Shown here piece after piece: positions 35,145 through 43,944 of a DNA stretch of 64,000 bases. This DNA comes from Hymenobacter jeongseonensis (GTDB lineage: Bacteria; Bacteroidota; Bacteroidia; Cytophagales; Hymenobacteraceae), in assembly GCF_015694725.1 (NCBI RefSeq), contig NZ_JADQDQ010000001.1:744001-808000 (forward strand). The letters run 5' to 3'. The number at the start of each line of letters is the position of its first letter. The stretch's first letter is position 1. The position numbers and the translations under genes were made by a program. The notes under the pieces are model-generated. The model made no database searches. It saw only the letters and a list, made by a program, of their open reading frames with translations, and was not told the origin of the DNA.

Positions 35145-35939
35145 TTAGCGCGCCATCAACGCGGCCCGCACGCTGCCGTGTTGCTTCAGTAGCTGAGCCG
35201 CTTCGGCGGCATCAATGCCGAGCTCTTCCATCAGCATGCGTTCGCCGCGCTCCACCAGTTTGATGTTGGAGAGCTGCATGTCGACCATCTTATTCCCTTT
35301 CACATGGCCCAGCCGGATGAAAGCCGCCGTGGTGAGCATGTTGAGTACCAGTTTTTGCGCCGTGCCGGCTTTGAGGCGCGTGCTGCCCGTCACAAACTCG
35401 GGCCCGGTCACCACTTCCACGGGGAATTCGGCTGCCGCTGCCACGCCGGAGTCGGCATTGCACACCACGCAACCTGTGGCCAACCCTGCGGCGCGGGCCT
35501 GCTGCAACCCGCCGATAACGTAAGGCGTGCGGCCCGAGGCCGCGATGCCCACCAGCACATCCTTGGCATTGACATTGTAGGCCTGCAGGTCCTTCCAGGC
35601 TTGCTCGGCGTCGTCTTCCGCACCTTCCACCGCCTGACGGATTGCCGAGTCGCCGCCCGCAATAATGCCGACTACCAACCCGGCCGGCACGCCAAAGGTG
35701 GGCGGGCATTCCGACGCATCAACCACGCCCAGGCGCCCGCTGGTACCGGCACCGATGTAGAACAACCGCCCGCCCGCCGCCAGCCGGGCCACAATGGCCT
35801 CTACCAGCAACTCAATCTGCGGCAATGCCTTGGCCACGGTCTGGGGCACGGTCTGGTCGAGTTGGTTCATACCGGCCAGCAATTCGGCGGTCGAAAGCGT
35901 TTCGAGGTGGTTGTACTCGGAGGGGGATTCGGTAGTCAT
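35145..35939 (-). CDS. murQ: N-acetylmuramic acid 6-phosphate etherase
   Basis: Cleaves the lactyl ether of MurNAc 6-phosphate to GlcNAc 6-phosphate during cell-wall recycling. The 264-residue protein has the SIS-domain motif FYIGAGTSGRLGVVDASECP and the family blocks AEDDAEQAWKDLQ and ASGRTPYVIGGL. It is shorter than the E. coli enzyme, which is about 298 residues, mainly at the termini. No MurNAc PTS or kinase gene is adjacent. The cytochrome-b5-like gene precedes it with a ten-base gap, so they are likely co-transcribed. Confidence 0.93.
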   Translation of the reverse strand: MTTESPSEYNHLETLSTAELLAGMNQLDQTVPQTVAKALPQIELLVEAIVARLAAGGRLFYIGAGTSGRLGVVDASECPPTFGVPAGLVVGIIAGGDSAIRQAVEGAEDDAEQAWKDLQAYNVNAKDVLVGIAASGRTPYVIGGLQQARAAGLATGCVVCNADSGVAAAAEFPVEVVTGPEFVTGSTRLKAGTAQKLVLNMLTTAAFIRLGHVKGNKMVDMQLSNIKLVERGERMLMEELGIDAAEAAQLLKQHGSVRAALMAR

Positions 35940-35949
35940 GCGTAGAAGA

Positions 35950-36207
35950 TTATTTCAACAAACCTATAACCGGGAAATTGTCAAATACATTGGCCGTGTG
36001 CGGAGCGTCCTTGTCTAGCTCCGCGGTCAGGTCTTGGCCGGCCCAGTGTTCGTAATGGTTGCCGCGGCGCCACAGGCGCGAGCGGCTCACGTCGTAAATC
36101 TGGCCTTGGTATGCCACCCAGATTTCGTCGCGGTCCTGGCCATTGCGCAGCGCAAGCTGGTTGCGGGTGTAGGAGGGGAGGTCAACCAGATTTTCTTGAA
36201 CGGTCAT
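35950..36207 (-). CDS. Small cytochrome-b5-like heme/steroid-binding protein
   Basis: An 85-residue soluble protein. The core DEIWVAYQGQIYDVSRSRLW, RRGNHYEHWAGQDLTAELDK and DAPHTANVFDNFPVIGLL follow the cytochrome b5 fold, with His residues in NHYEHW and DAPHT as candidate heme ligands. The canonical HPGG motif is absent, as in the small prokaryotic heme/steroid-binding group. ATG 36207 is the sensible start; the open frame upstream reads into the arginase-like gene. The gap to murQ is ten bases and that to the upstream gene 17 bases. Confidence 0.82.
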   Translation of the reverse strand: MTVQENLVDLPSYTRNQLALRNGQDRDEIWVAYQGQIYDVSRSRLWRRGNHYEHWAGQDLTAELDKDAPHTANVFDNFPVIGLLK

Positions 36208-36224
36208 GCTGTAAGACGTTAACC

Positions 36225-37382
36225 CTAACCAAGAAGCGCCTGTAGACGAATCCAGCGTTGCGGCAAGTCGCCCTGGGAAGCGTTCAGGTAATCTTCGTAG
36301 GTGCACGGCACCACGCGCTTTACCACGTTGTCACCTAGGCGCTCTACTTCCATCCACCACTTGTCGGCGCGGCGCGATTTGTAGAACACTAGCTTGTCGG
36401 GGTTGCCGGGCAGCACCACTGTGTAAGTCAGGAAGCGGAACGTGCCAAAACCGGTTTCCGGGCGGCGATGGTAGAACCCTTCCACAAAATACCACAGCAT
36501 GGTGGCCACGGTGGCGGCGGCCAAGCCGTGCGGGTCTTGGTCGGCGCGGTAGCCATAGAGACCGAAGGAACTCAGCTGTTCATTATGCCCAGCGTACCAG
36601 CAGAGCTGGGTGGCTTCCTCGTTGCCGAGGCCGAAGGGGTTGGCCGGGAAGTAGCCCGGCGCATCTTGCCAGCGGAGGGCGGCAATGTCCACGCTCATGA
36701 ATTCGGCCTGCCGGATGAGCGGCTCGGCCAAGCGGCGGTCTGCTCGCACTTCGCCCACGCTCATGGTTTCAAAGTGCAGCTTTTCGAGTGCTACCAGTAC
36801 CTCGGGCGGCGTGAGGTATTGCTGGTGACCCAGGTGGGCCAGGCTGAACACGAAGTTGGGCTCGTGCACCAACAGGCGGCGCAGGTGGCTTTCTTCGGGT
36901 GGAGTGCCGGGGCCGGGTTCGGCCATGTCGGGCCGGGCATCTACTACCGCGAAGCTGATGGCGCGGTCCTGGGTTTCATAGGCCAAAAACTGGCCGTAGT
37001 CGAGGTCGTGGCTGCCGCCCAGCAGCACGGGTACGGTATTTTCTTCTAGTAAAGCCCCAATGATTTCGCGCAGGCGCTGGTAGGTGTCTTCCAGTGTAAG
37101 TCCGGGGCGCAGGTTGCCGAGGTCCACGAAGCGCACGGTGCCGGTGCCTTTTTGGAGTTGGTAGAAGCGCTGGCGCACTTCGTTGGCGCCGTGGCGGTCA
37201 GGGGCGGGGGGGCCAGCGGCGCTGCCGCGCCATTCATCGAGGCCGATGAGGGCGAGGTCGGCATTGCGCCAGTCGGGGAAGGTTTCGGTGAAGCGGGTGG
37301 CGTAGGCGGCTAGCGTGGTGGGCGCGGGCACAGCAGCAGTCAGCGTTTCCGGCAGCGGGTCAAAAAACAGGGCCAGGTTCAT
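36225..37382 (-). CDS. Arginase/formimidoylglutamase-fold protein with altered metal site
   Basis: A 385-residue member of the ureohydrolase superfamily. The usual blocks are recognisable but partly changed: GGSHDLDYG keeps the His ligand (125); VDARPD keeps Asp148 and Asp152 but has Arg150 where the family has His; SVDIAAL keeps Asp232 but has Ala234 instead of Asp. Thus two of six Mn ligands are missing. The protein is also longer than arginase of about 300 residues, with a C-terminal extension (about 310-385) rich in Trp and Arg. It may be a non-catalytic or changed-specificity member. It is followed by the b5-like gene and murQ. Confidence 0.8.
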   Translation of the reverse strand: MNLALFFDPLPETLTAAVPAPTTLAAYATRFTETFPDWRNADLALIGLDEWRGSAAGPPAPDRHGANEVRQRFYQLQKGTGTVRFVDLGNLRPGLTLEDTYQRLREIIGALLEENTVPVLLGGSHDLDYGQFLAYETQDRAISFAVVDARPDMAEPGPGTPPEESHLRRLLVHEPNFVFSLAHLGHQQYLTPPEVLVALEKLHFETMSVGEVRADRRLAEPLIRQAEFMSVDIAALRWQDAPGYFPANPFGLGNEEATQLCWYAGHNEQLSSFGLYGYRADQDPHGLAAATVATMLWYFVEGFYHRRPETGFGTFRFLTYTVVLPGNPDKLVFYKSRRADKWWMEVERLGDNVVKRVVPCTYEDYLNASQGDLPQRWIRLQALLG

Positions 37383-37577
37383 TGGGGACGGAAAGGCAAG
37401 TGCCCAAAATTACGCACGAAAACCCCGTATGCGCCGGCTTTTTGGGCGTTTTGACTGTCGAATTGGTTTTTGCCGGTAGCGTGGTCCTATACATTCGTTT
37501 ACCAAACTATAGCACGACGAAAAAAAAAGCTCTTTATTTAAGCTGAATTTCACCTGCCCGCCTAATAAAACCCACCC

Positions 37578-39356
37578 ATGGACGTTCGTCGCACCTTTGA
37601 TATACTGCCCCATCAATTAGCCAATTCGCCCAAATCGGACGCATTTGCCGCCAAAATTGACGGCCAGTGGGTGCCCACCAGCACCCAGCAAGTGCTGGAC
37701 CAAGCCAACCTTGTGAGCCTGGGCTTGGTGTCGCTCGGCCTGAAGCACGGCGACAAAGTGGCCATCATCAGCATGAACCGCCCCGAGTGGATGCTGGCGG
37801 ACTTCGGCATCGCCCAAATCGGCGCTGTGAGCGTGCCCATGTACCCCAGCATCACCGTCGAAGACTACAAGTACATCTTTGCCGATGCTGGCGTGCGCGC
37901 CGTGTTTGTGGCGGATAGTGCGCTGTTGGAGAAAGTGAAGCAGGCCACGGTTGGCCTCGACATTCCAGCCGAAAACATCTTCTCCTTTAATCATTTGCCC
38001 GGTACCCGTCATTTTAGCGAATTGCTGAATATGGGTAAAAAAGGCAACGTGGCCGACCTGGAGCCGCTCAAGGCCGCCGTGCAGCCCAGTGACCTGCTCA
38101 CCCTCATTTATACCAGCGGCACCACCGGCAGCCCCAAGGGCGTGATGCTCACTCACGACAACATCCTGAGTAACTGCCGCAGCTCGCAGCCGGCCGTGCC
38201 CGTTTCCAAAGAAGACCGCGCCCTGAGCTTCCTGCCGCTCTGCCACATTTTCGAGCGCATGGTGACCTACCTCTATATGATTAACGGCGTGAGCATTTAC
38301 TACGCCGAGAGCATGGAAGTCATCGCCGACAACCTGCGCGAAGTGAAGCCGCAGATTTTCACCACCGTGCCGCGCCTGCTTGAGAAGGTGTATGATAAAA
38401 TTGTTGCCAAAGGCCACGAGCTGGAAGGCGTGAAGAAAAACCTGTTCTTCTGGGCCCTGGATTTGGGCCTGAAATACGACACCCAGAAAGACCAAGGCTT
38501 CTTCTATAATACGCAGCTCGCCTTGGCTAATAAGCTTATCTTTAATAAGTGGCGCGAAGCCTTGGGCGGCCAGTTGCGGTGCATTGTTTCGGGTGGTGGC
38601 GCTTTGCAGCCGCGTCTGGCTCGCGTGTTCTGGGCAGCTGGCATTCCCGTGATGGAGGGCTACGGCCTTACTGAAACCTCGCCGGTAATTGCTGTGGGTG
38701 GCTACCAGAAAGAGAATAACATGATTGGTACCGTGGGCCCGGTGGTGGAAGGGGTGCAGGTGAAAATTGCCCCCGATGGCGAGATTCTCACCAAATCGGC
38801 CTCCGTGATGAAGGGTTACTACAACAAGCCGGACCTCACGGCCAAGGAATTCGACGAGGAAGGCTGGTTCCACACCGGCGATATCGGCGAGTTGGTGAAT
38901 GGCAAGTTTCTGAAAATCACCGACCGCAAGAAGGAGATGTTCAAGACTTCGGGCGGTAAATACATAGCCCCGCAGGTAATTGAAGGCAAGCTGAAAGAAG
39001 ACCCGCTCATCGAGCAGGCCATGGTGGTGGGCGCCGACCAGAAATTCCCTTCCGCCCTCATCGTCCCTTCGTTTGCCGACCTGCGCGGCTGGTGCAAGCG
39101 CAACGGCGTGCCCGAGGCTTCCAACGAAGAACTAATCAAGAACGAAAAGGTGGTGGCACACTTCGAAGGCTTGGTGAAGAAGTACAACCAAAGCTTCGCC
39201 CAGTGGGAGCAGGTGAAGCGCACGGTGCTGCTGCCCGAACTCTGGACGGTAGAAAGTGGCGAAATGACGCCTACCATGAAGGTGAAGCGCAAGGTCATTA
39301 CCGAGAATAACAAGGAAATTATCGAAAGCCTGTACCGCCAAACGGAGAAGCGGTAG
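37578..39356 (+). CDS. fadD: Long-chain fatty acid-CoA ligase (AMP-forming)
   Basis: Activates fatty acids to acyl-CoA, the entry step to beta-oxidation. The 592-residue protein has the P-loop LIYTSGTTGSPKGVMLTHD near residue 176, the adenine motif GYGLTETSP near 357, the hinge/ATP motif GWFHTGDIGELVNGKFLKIT and the lysine-bearing C-terminal region. It resembles the Bacteroidota long-chain ligases; chain-length range cannot be read from sequence. It is 168 bases upstream of the MarR gene and forms part of the degradation cluster, though the shared operator is not seen in its own promoter region. Confidence 0.92.
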   Translation: MDVRRTFDILPHQLANSPKSDAFAAKIDGQWVPTSTQQVLDQANLVSLGLVSLGLKHGDKVAIISMNRPEWMLADFGIAQIGAVSVPMYPSITVEDYKYIFADAGVRAVFVADSALLEKVKQATVGLDIPAENIFSFNHLPGTRHFSELLNMGKKGNVADLEPLKAAVQPSDLLTLIYTSGTTGSPKGVMLTHDNILSNCRSSQPAVPVSKEDRALSFLPLCHIFERMVTYLYMINGVSIYYAESMEVIADNLREVKPQIFTTVPRLLEKVYDKIVAKGHELEGVKKNLFFWALDLGLKYDTQKDQGFFYNTQLALANKLIFNKWREALGGQLRCIVSGGGALQPRLARVFWAAGIPVMEGYGLTETSPVIAVGGYQKENNMIGTVGPVVEGVQVKIAPDGEILTKSASVMKGYYNKPDLTAKEFDEEGWFHTGDIGELVNGKFLKITDRKKEMFKTSGGKYIAPQVIEGKLKEDPLIEQAMVVGADQKFPSALIVPSFADLRGWCKRNGVPEASNEELIKNEKVVAHFEGLVKKYNQSFAQWEQVKRTVLLPELWTVESGEMTPTMKVKRKVITENNKEIIESLYRQTEKR

Positions 39357-39469
39357 TTGCCACAATTACCAAGGTTGCCTAGCGCTCAGCGAAAGCAATT
39401 TGGGTGCACAAATTAAAAGTTGGGGAATCCGGCACTTGCCCGGGTTTTCCAACTTTTTTAATTCCAAAC

Positions 39470-39487
39470 TAGTATGCAAGCCTAACA
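39470..39487. promoter_or_regulatory. Putative MarR operator upstream of the MarR gene
   Basis: TAGTATGC-AA-GCCTAACA is an imperfect inverted repeat (five of eight arm positions pair, with the core GC inverted). It overlaps the expected -33 region of a TAAGTTTA box at 39497-39504 and lies 37 bases before ATG 39524. The same element, TAGTAGGC-GT-GCCTAACA, precedes the acyl-CoA dehydrogenase gene. With the next four bases (AATT) included, 19 of 22 positions agree. Binding of the neighbouring MarR protein, with autoregulation, is inferred. Confidence 0.65.
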
Positions 39488-39496
39488 AATTTTTCG

Positions 39497-39504
39497 TAAG
39501 TTTA
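39497..39504 (+). promoter_or_regulatory. Candidate -7 box of the MarR gene
   Basis: TAAGTTTA matches TANNTTTG in five of six defined positions and lies just after the inverted repeat, 20 bases before the ATG at 39524. An analogous TAACTTTA follows the second copy of the repeat. Confidence 0.4.
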
Positions 39505-39523
39505 CCGCTCTTAGTCCTCGCAT

Positions 39524-40000
39524 ATGAAACCCGAAGAAACCGTTGATTACAACATTAAAGTGGCCTGGCACGCCATTTCGCGGATGTATAACACGCAGGC
39601 GGCGCAAAACGACATCACGACCAGCATTGGGTTTGTGCTGTTGAACATTGACCAGGAGAAGGGCACGCCGGCTACCAAAATTGCGCCGCTGCTGGGCCTC
39701 GAAACCCGCAGCCTGACCCGGATTTTGCGCAGCATGGAGGAAAAAGGGCTGATTTATAAACAGGCCGATTCCGTGGATAAACGCTCGGTGCGCATTTTTT
39801 TGACGCCGCTGGGGCTGGAGAAGAAAGAGGTTTCGCGCCAAACGGTGCGGCACTTCAACCTGAAAATCCGCGAGAAAATACCGCAGAGCCAGCTCGATAC
39901 TTTCTTCAAAGTCACGGCTCAGATTACGAGCATGATTGAGAGCAAGGGCCTGTTTGAGGGCTTTGAGTTGAAACCGTTGCGGCACGAAGCGTCGGCGTAG
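39524..40000 (+). CDS. MarR family transcriptional regulator
   Basis: A 158-residue winged-helix protein. The helices and wing are visible in ITTSIGFVLLNIDQEKGTPA, TKIAPLLGLETRSLTRILRS (recognition helix) and MEEKGLIYKQADSVDKRSVR (wing with the conserved D-R pattern), followed by C-terminal dimerisation helices. It opens the fadN-fadA group, 58 bases before the fusion gene, and a palindrome sits in its promoter, so it is probably an autoregulated repressor of fatty-acid degradation that responds to acyl-CoA. The ligand is inferred from context, not from sequence. Confidence 0.9.
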   Translation: MKPEETVDYNIKVAWHAISRMYNTQAAQNDITTSIGFVLLNIDQEKGTPATKIAPLLGLETRSLTRILRSMEEKGLIYKQADSVDKRSVRIFLTPLGLEKKEVSRQTVRHFNLKIREKIPQSQLDTFFKVTAQITSMIESKGLFEGFELKPLRHEASA

Positions 40001-40058
40001 GCCGCCGGCTTTCCTTACCCCATTCCATCACTTCCCCACCAAATCACCCCACCCGAGG

Positions 40059-42467
40059 ATGAATAGAACCATCAAGAAAGTTGCCGTATTGGGCTCCGGC
40101 GTCATGGGCTCGCGCATTGCCTGCCACTTCGCCAACATCGGCGTGCAGGTGCTGCTGCTCGACATTGCCCCCAAGGAACTGCTGCCCGACGAGGAGAAGA
40201 AAGGCTTGAAAATGGAGGCCCCAGCGGTGCGCAACCGCATTGTGAACGCCGCGCTGCAAGCCGCAATCGTTTCAAATCCCTCGCCCCTCTACCGCAAGGC
40301 CGACGCCAGCCGCATCAAGACCGGCAACTTCGACGACAACCTCAAGGAAATTGCCGGCTGCGACTGGACCATTGAGGTGGTCGTGGAGCGCCTCGATATT
40401 AAAAAAGGCCTGTTTGAGCGCGTAGAGCAATTCCGCAAGCCCGGCACGCTCATCACCAGCAACACCAGCGGCATCCCGATTCATTTGATGACGGAGGGCC
40501 GCTCCGACGATTTCAAGAAGCATTTTTGCGGCACGCACTTCTTCAACCCGCCGCGCTACCTGAAACTGCTCGAAATCATCCCGACGCCGGACACTGACCC
40601 AGCCATCGTGGATTTCCTGCTGCATTACGGCGACTTGTTCTTGGGTAAAACCACGGTGCTGGCCAAAGACACCCCGGCGTTCATTGCCAACCGCGTGGGC
40701 GTGTTCGCCATTATGGACGTGCTGCGCATCATGCAGGAGCTGGGCCTGACGGTGGAAGAAGTGGACAAACTCACCGGTCCGGTTATTGGCCATGCCAAGT
40801 CGGCCACCTTCCGCACCTCGGACGTGGTGGGCCTCGATACCCTGATGAACGTGGCCAACGGCCTGGCCCAGGGCTTGCCGAACGACGAAGCCAAAGACGT
40901 GTTCCAACTGCCCGAGTTCCTCAAGAAAATGGGCGAGAACAAGTGGCTGGGCGACAAAACCGGCCAGGGCTTCTACAAGAAAGTAAAAGGCGAAGGCGGC
41001 AAGTCCGAAATCCAGGCGCTGGACCTTAACACGCTGGAGTACAAGCCCAGCAGCAAGGTGAAATTCGCCACGCTGGAGCTGACCAAAACCATGGAAACCC
41101 TGGCGCCGCGCTTTGCGGTGCTGGTGACGGGTAAGGACAAAGCCGGTGAATTCTACCGCAAAAGCTTCGGCAGCCTGTTCGCCTACGTGACCAACCGCGT
41201 ACCCGAAATCACCGACGCGCTCTACAAAATTGACGATGCCCTTCGCGCCGGTTTCGGCTGGGAAATGGGCCCGTTTGAAACTTGGGACGCCATGGGGGTG
41301 CAAAAAGGCATCGAGCTGATGCAGGCCGAGGGCAAGCAGCCTGCCGCTTGGGTCACCGAAATGCTGGCCGCGGGTCATACCACTTTCTACAAGGTGAACT
41401 CGGCTGGCAGCAAGGAGTATTACGACGCTGAAACCAAGAGCTACCAGCCCATTCGTGGCGTGGAGAATTTCATCATTCTCGACAATCTGCGTACCACTGG
41501 CAAGGTGCTGTGGAAGAATGCCGGGGCTTCGATTATTGACCTCGGCGACGGCATCCTGAACGTGGAGTTCCATTCCAAGATGAATTCGCTGGGCCAGGAC
41601 GTTATCCAGGGCTTGCTGAAGGGCATCGACATGGCTGAAGCCGGCTACCGCGGCTTAGTGATTGGCAACGACGGGGCGCAGTTCTCGGCTGGCGCTAACC
41701 TGGGTTTGGTGTACATGCAGGCGCTGGAGCAGGAGTTCGACGAGTTGAACATGATGATTGCGCAGTTCCAGAACGCCATGATGCGGATGCGCTACAGCAG
41801 CATTCCGGTGGTGGGCGCGCCGCACGGTCTGGCGCTGGGCGGCGGCTGCGAAATCAACCTGCACTGCGACCGGGTGGTGGCCGCAGCCGAAACTTACATG
41901 GGCCTCGTGGAATTCGGCGTGGGCCTGATTCCGGCCGGTGGCGGCACCAAGGAAATGACCTTGCGCACGGCGGCCAAGTACGAAGAGGGCGAGCCCGAAT
42001 TCAACTTGCTGCGCAACACGTACATGACCATCAGCACGGCCAAGGTTTCGACTTCCGCCGCTGAAGCGTTTGACCTGGGCTTCATGCGCCGGGGCGATGA
42101 AATTGTGGTGAACAGCAACCGCGTCATCGCTGCTGCCAAAGCCGCCGCCCTCGACCTGGCCGATGCCGGCTATACCCAGCCCGTGCCAAAAACTAACATC
42201 AAAGTGCACGGCAAGGGCGCGCTGGCCATGTTCAAAACCGGCGTGTACGCCATGCAGCAGGGCAACTACATCTCGACCCACGACCAGCTAATCGCCGATA
42301 AACTGGCTTACGTGATGTGCGGTGGCGACCTGTCATCGCCGACCGAAGTGAGCGAGCAGTACCTGCTGGATTTGGAGCGCGAAGCCTTCCTCAGCCTCTG
42401 CGGCGAGCGGAAGACGCTGGAGCGCATTCAGAGCATCCTGACGACGGGCAAGCCGCTACGCAACTAA
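40059..42467 (+). CDS. fadN: 3-hydroxyacyl-CoA dehydrogenase / enoyl-CoA hydratase fusion (FadN type)
   Basis: A bifunctional beta-oxidation enzyme that hydrates enoyl-CoA and oxidises 3-hydroxyacyl-CoA. In the 802-residue protein the NAD-binding Rossmann domain comes first (KKVAVLGSGVMGSRIACHFA; then FCGTHFFNPPRYLKLLEIIP and the C-domain DVVGLDTLMNVANG), and the crotonase domain is at the C-terminus (GAQFSAGANLGL; GLALGGGCEINLHCDRVVAA; GVGLIPAGGGTKEM). This order is the reverse of E. coli FadB and the same as Bacillus FadN. The following thiolase and acyl-CoA dehydrogenase also match the Bacillus fadNAE gene order. Confidence 0.93.
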   Translation: MNRTIKKVAVLGSGVMGSRIACHFANIGVQVLLLDIAPKELLPDEEKKGLKMEAPAVRNRIVNAALQAAIVSNPSPLYRKADASRIKTGNFDDNLKEIAGCDWTIEVVVERLDIKKGLFERVEQFRKPGTLITSNTSGIPIHLMTEGRSDDFKKHFCGTHFFNPPRYLKLLEIIPTPDTDPAIVDFLLHYGDLFLGKTTVLAKDTPAFIANRVGVFAIMDVLRIMQELGLTVEEVDKLTGPVIGHAKSATFRTSDVVGLDTLMNVANGLAQGLPNDEAKDVFQLPEFLKKMGENKWLGDKTGQGFYKKVKGEGGKSEIQALDLNTLEYKPSSKVKFATLELTKTMETLAPRFAVLVTGKDKAGEFYRKSFGSLFAYVTNRVPEITDALYKIDDALRAGFGWEMGPFETWDAMGVQKGIELMQAEGKQPAAWVTEMLAAGHTTFYKVNSAGSKEYYDAETKSYQPIRGVENFIILDNLRTTGKVLWKNAGASIIDLGDGILNVEFHSKMNSLGQDVIQGLLKGIDMAEAGYRGLVIGNDGAQFSAGANLGLVYMQALEQEFDELNMMIAQFQNAMMRMRYSSIPVVGAPHGLALGGGCEINLHCDRVVAAAETYMGLVEFGVGLIPAGGGTKEMTLRTAAKYEEGEPEFNLLRNTYMTISTAKVSTSAAEAFDLGFMRRGDEIVVNSNRVIAAAKAAALDLADAGYTQPVPKTNIKVHGKGALAMFKTGVYAMQQGNYISTHDQLIADKLAYVMCGGDLSSPTEVSEQYLLDLEREAFLSLCGERKTLERIQSILTTGKPLRN

Positions 42468-42473
42468 CTCAAT

Positions 42474-42579
42474 TTGTCATGCTGACGAAGGAGGCATCTT
42501 ATCACGGCAGCCTTTGTTAGCGTTTTAAACCTCAGCAGCGCAGGCGTGATAAGGTCCTCCGTTGCGCTCAGGATGACAA
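42474..42579. repeat. Dispersed palindromic repeat between the fadN and fadA genes
   Basis: Ends TTGTCATGCTGACGAAGG and (inverted) TTGTCATCCTGAGCGCAACG form long imperfect arms that continue through CTTATCACG on both sides, around a centre of about 40 bases. It starts seven bases after the fadN stop and ends 12 bases before the thiolase ATG. A related element lies at 59905-60017. It lacks protein-coding content and may form a stem in the mRNA between the two genes. Confidence 0.75.
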
Positions 42580-42590
42580 TCAACAACAAC

Positions 42591-43775
42591 ATGTCTAACA
42601 CCGCATATATCGTAGCAGGTTACCGCACCGCCGTGGGCAAAGCCCCGCGGGGTGGCTTCCGTTTCACCCGGCCCGACGACCTCGCGGCCACGGTTATCAA
42701 GCATTTGGTGGCGCAGGTGCCCGCGCTGGACCCCACGCGCATTGACGACGTCATCGTCGGCAACGCCGTGCCCGAGGCCGAGCAAGGCCTGCAAATGGGC
42801 CGGCTGATTTCGCTGCTGGCGCTGCCCATCAACGTTCCCGGCCTCATCGTGAACCGCTACTGCGGTTCCGGCGTGGAAACCATTGCCATGGCCGTGGGCA
42901 AAATCACGGCCGGTATGGCCGACTGCATCATCGCGGGCGGTACCGAAAGCATGAGCATGGTGCCCACCGTGGGCTGGAAAACGGTGCCCAACTACAACTT
43001 GGCCACCAAGCACCCCGATTACTACATGGGCATGGGCCTCACGGCCGAAGCCGTGGCCAACGACTACAAAATCACCCGCCAGGACCAGGACGAATTCTCT
43101 TACAACTCGCACCAGAAGGCCATCAAAGCCATTCAGGGCGGCAAGTTTGCCAAAAGCATTGTGCCCGTGACCGTGGAGGAAACCTACGTGGACCAGGCCA
43201 CCGGCAAGAAGAAAAACCGCTCCTACGTGGTGGATACCGACGAAGGCCCCCGCGCCGATACTTCGGTAGAAGCCCTGGGCAAGTTGCGCCCCGTATTCGC
43301 GGCCAACGGCACCGTCACGGCCGGTAACTCTTCCCAAACCTCTGATGGCGCGGCCTTTGTGCTCGTAATGTCGGAGCGCATGGTGAAGGAGCTGAACCTG
43401 GAGCCCATTGCCCGCATGGTGAATTACGCTTCCGAAGGCGTAGACCCGCGCATCATGGGCATGGGCCCCATCAAAGCTGTTCCGAAAGTGCTGAAGCAAG
43501 CCGGCTTGAAACTCGAAGACATCGACCTGATTGAGTTGAACGAAGCCTTTGCTTCGCAGTCGCTGGCCGTGGTACGCGAACTCGGCATCGACCCCGAGAA
43601 GCTGAACGTGAACGGCGGCGCCATTGCGCTGGGCCACCCGCTGGGCTGCTCCGGCGCCAAGCTCAGCATCCAGCTCTTCGACGAGTTGCGCGAGCGCGGC
43701 AAAAAGTACGGCATGGTGACGGCCTGCGTGGGCGGCGGCCAGGGCGTAGCCGGTATTTATGAACTGTTGAAATAA
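42591..43775 (+). CDS. fadA: Acetyl-CoA C-acyltransferase (thiolase)
   Basis: Performs the thiolytic last step of beta-oxidation. The 394-residue protein has the nucleophilic cysteine in [13 protein letters not shown] (Cys91), [10 protein letters not shown], the conserved [26 protein letters not shown], and the second cysteine in [13 protein letters not shown] 42591 gives the usual start ([20 protein letters not shown]); a farther upstream codon would lie in the palindromic repeat. It sits between the fadN gene, from which the repeat separates it, and a terminator. Confidence 0.95.
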   Translation: MSNTAYIVAGYRTAVGKAPRGGFRFTRPDDLAATVIKHLVAQVPALDPTRIDDVIVGNAVPEAEQGLQMGRLISLLALPINVPGLIVNRYCGSGVETIAMAVGKITAGMADCIIAGGTESMSMVPTVGWKTVPNYNLATKHPDYYMGMGLTAEAVANDYKITRQDQDEFSYNSHQKAIKAIQGGKFAKSIVPVTVEETYVDQATGKKKNRSYVVDTDEGPRADTSVEALGKLRPVFAANGTVTAGNSSQTSDGAAFVLVMSERMVKELNLEPIARMVNYASEGVDPRIMGMGPIKAVPKVLKQAGLKLEDIDLIELNEAFASQSLAVVRELGIDPEKLNVNGGAIALGHPLGCSGAKLSIQLFDELRERGKKYGMVTACVGGGQGVAGIYELLK

Positions 43776-43832
43776 AGCCAATTGGACTGATTGCCTGCGA
43801 ACTGGCAACAGTTTCAAATCGTTTTGAATAAA

Positions 43833-43867
43833 ACGGAAAGCCCCGCTCATTCGGGGTTTTCTTTCCC
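43833..43867 (+). terminator. Terminator after the thiolase gene
   Basis: GGAAAGCCCCG pairs with CGGGGTTTTCTTTCC around CTCATT, with one mismatch region (A/TT). It separates the marR-fadN-fadA group from the dehydrogenase gene. Confidence 0.75.
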
Positions 43868-43872
43868 CAAAG

Positions 43873-43890
43873 TAGTAGGCGTGCCTAACA
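43873..43890. promoter_or_regulatory. Second copy of the putative MarR operator, upstream of the acyl-CoA dehydrogenase gene
   Basis: TAGTAGGC-GT-GCCTAACA is an inverted repeat (six of eight arm positions pair). It is followed by AATT and, at 43909-43916, by TAACTTTA, a near match to the -7 box. The start codon is at 43945. The copy before the MarR gene agrees in 19 of 22 bases, which links the two promoters. Confidence 0.65.
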
Positions 43891-43944
43891 AATTCGCCTC
43901 AATTCGCTTAACTTTACAACCCCACCTCTAACCTAGCCAACGTC

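Noticed and set aside
37617..38873. Open frame of 418 codons antisense to the acyl-CoA ligase gene
   Set aside because: Shadow of a strongly supported gene; no motifs or start context.
40272..41573. Open frame of 433 codons antisense to the fadN gene
   Set aside because: It lies wholly inside a clear coding sequence, has His/Val/Gln-rich low-complexity composition without domains, and is the expected G+C-rich shadow.
42525..43850. Open frame of 441 codons antisense to the thiolase gene
   Set aside because: No family resemblance; mirrors the codon pattern of the thiolase.
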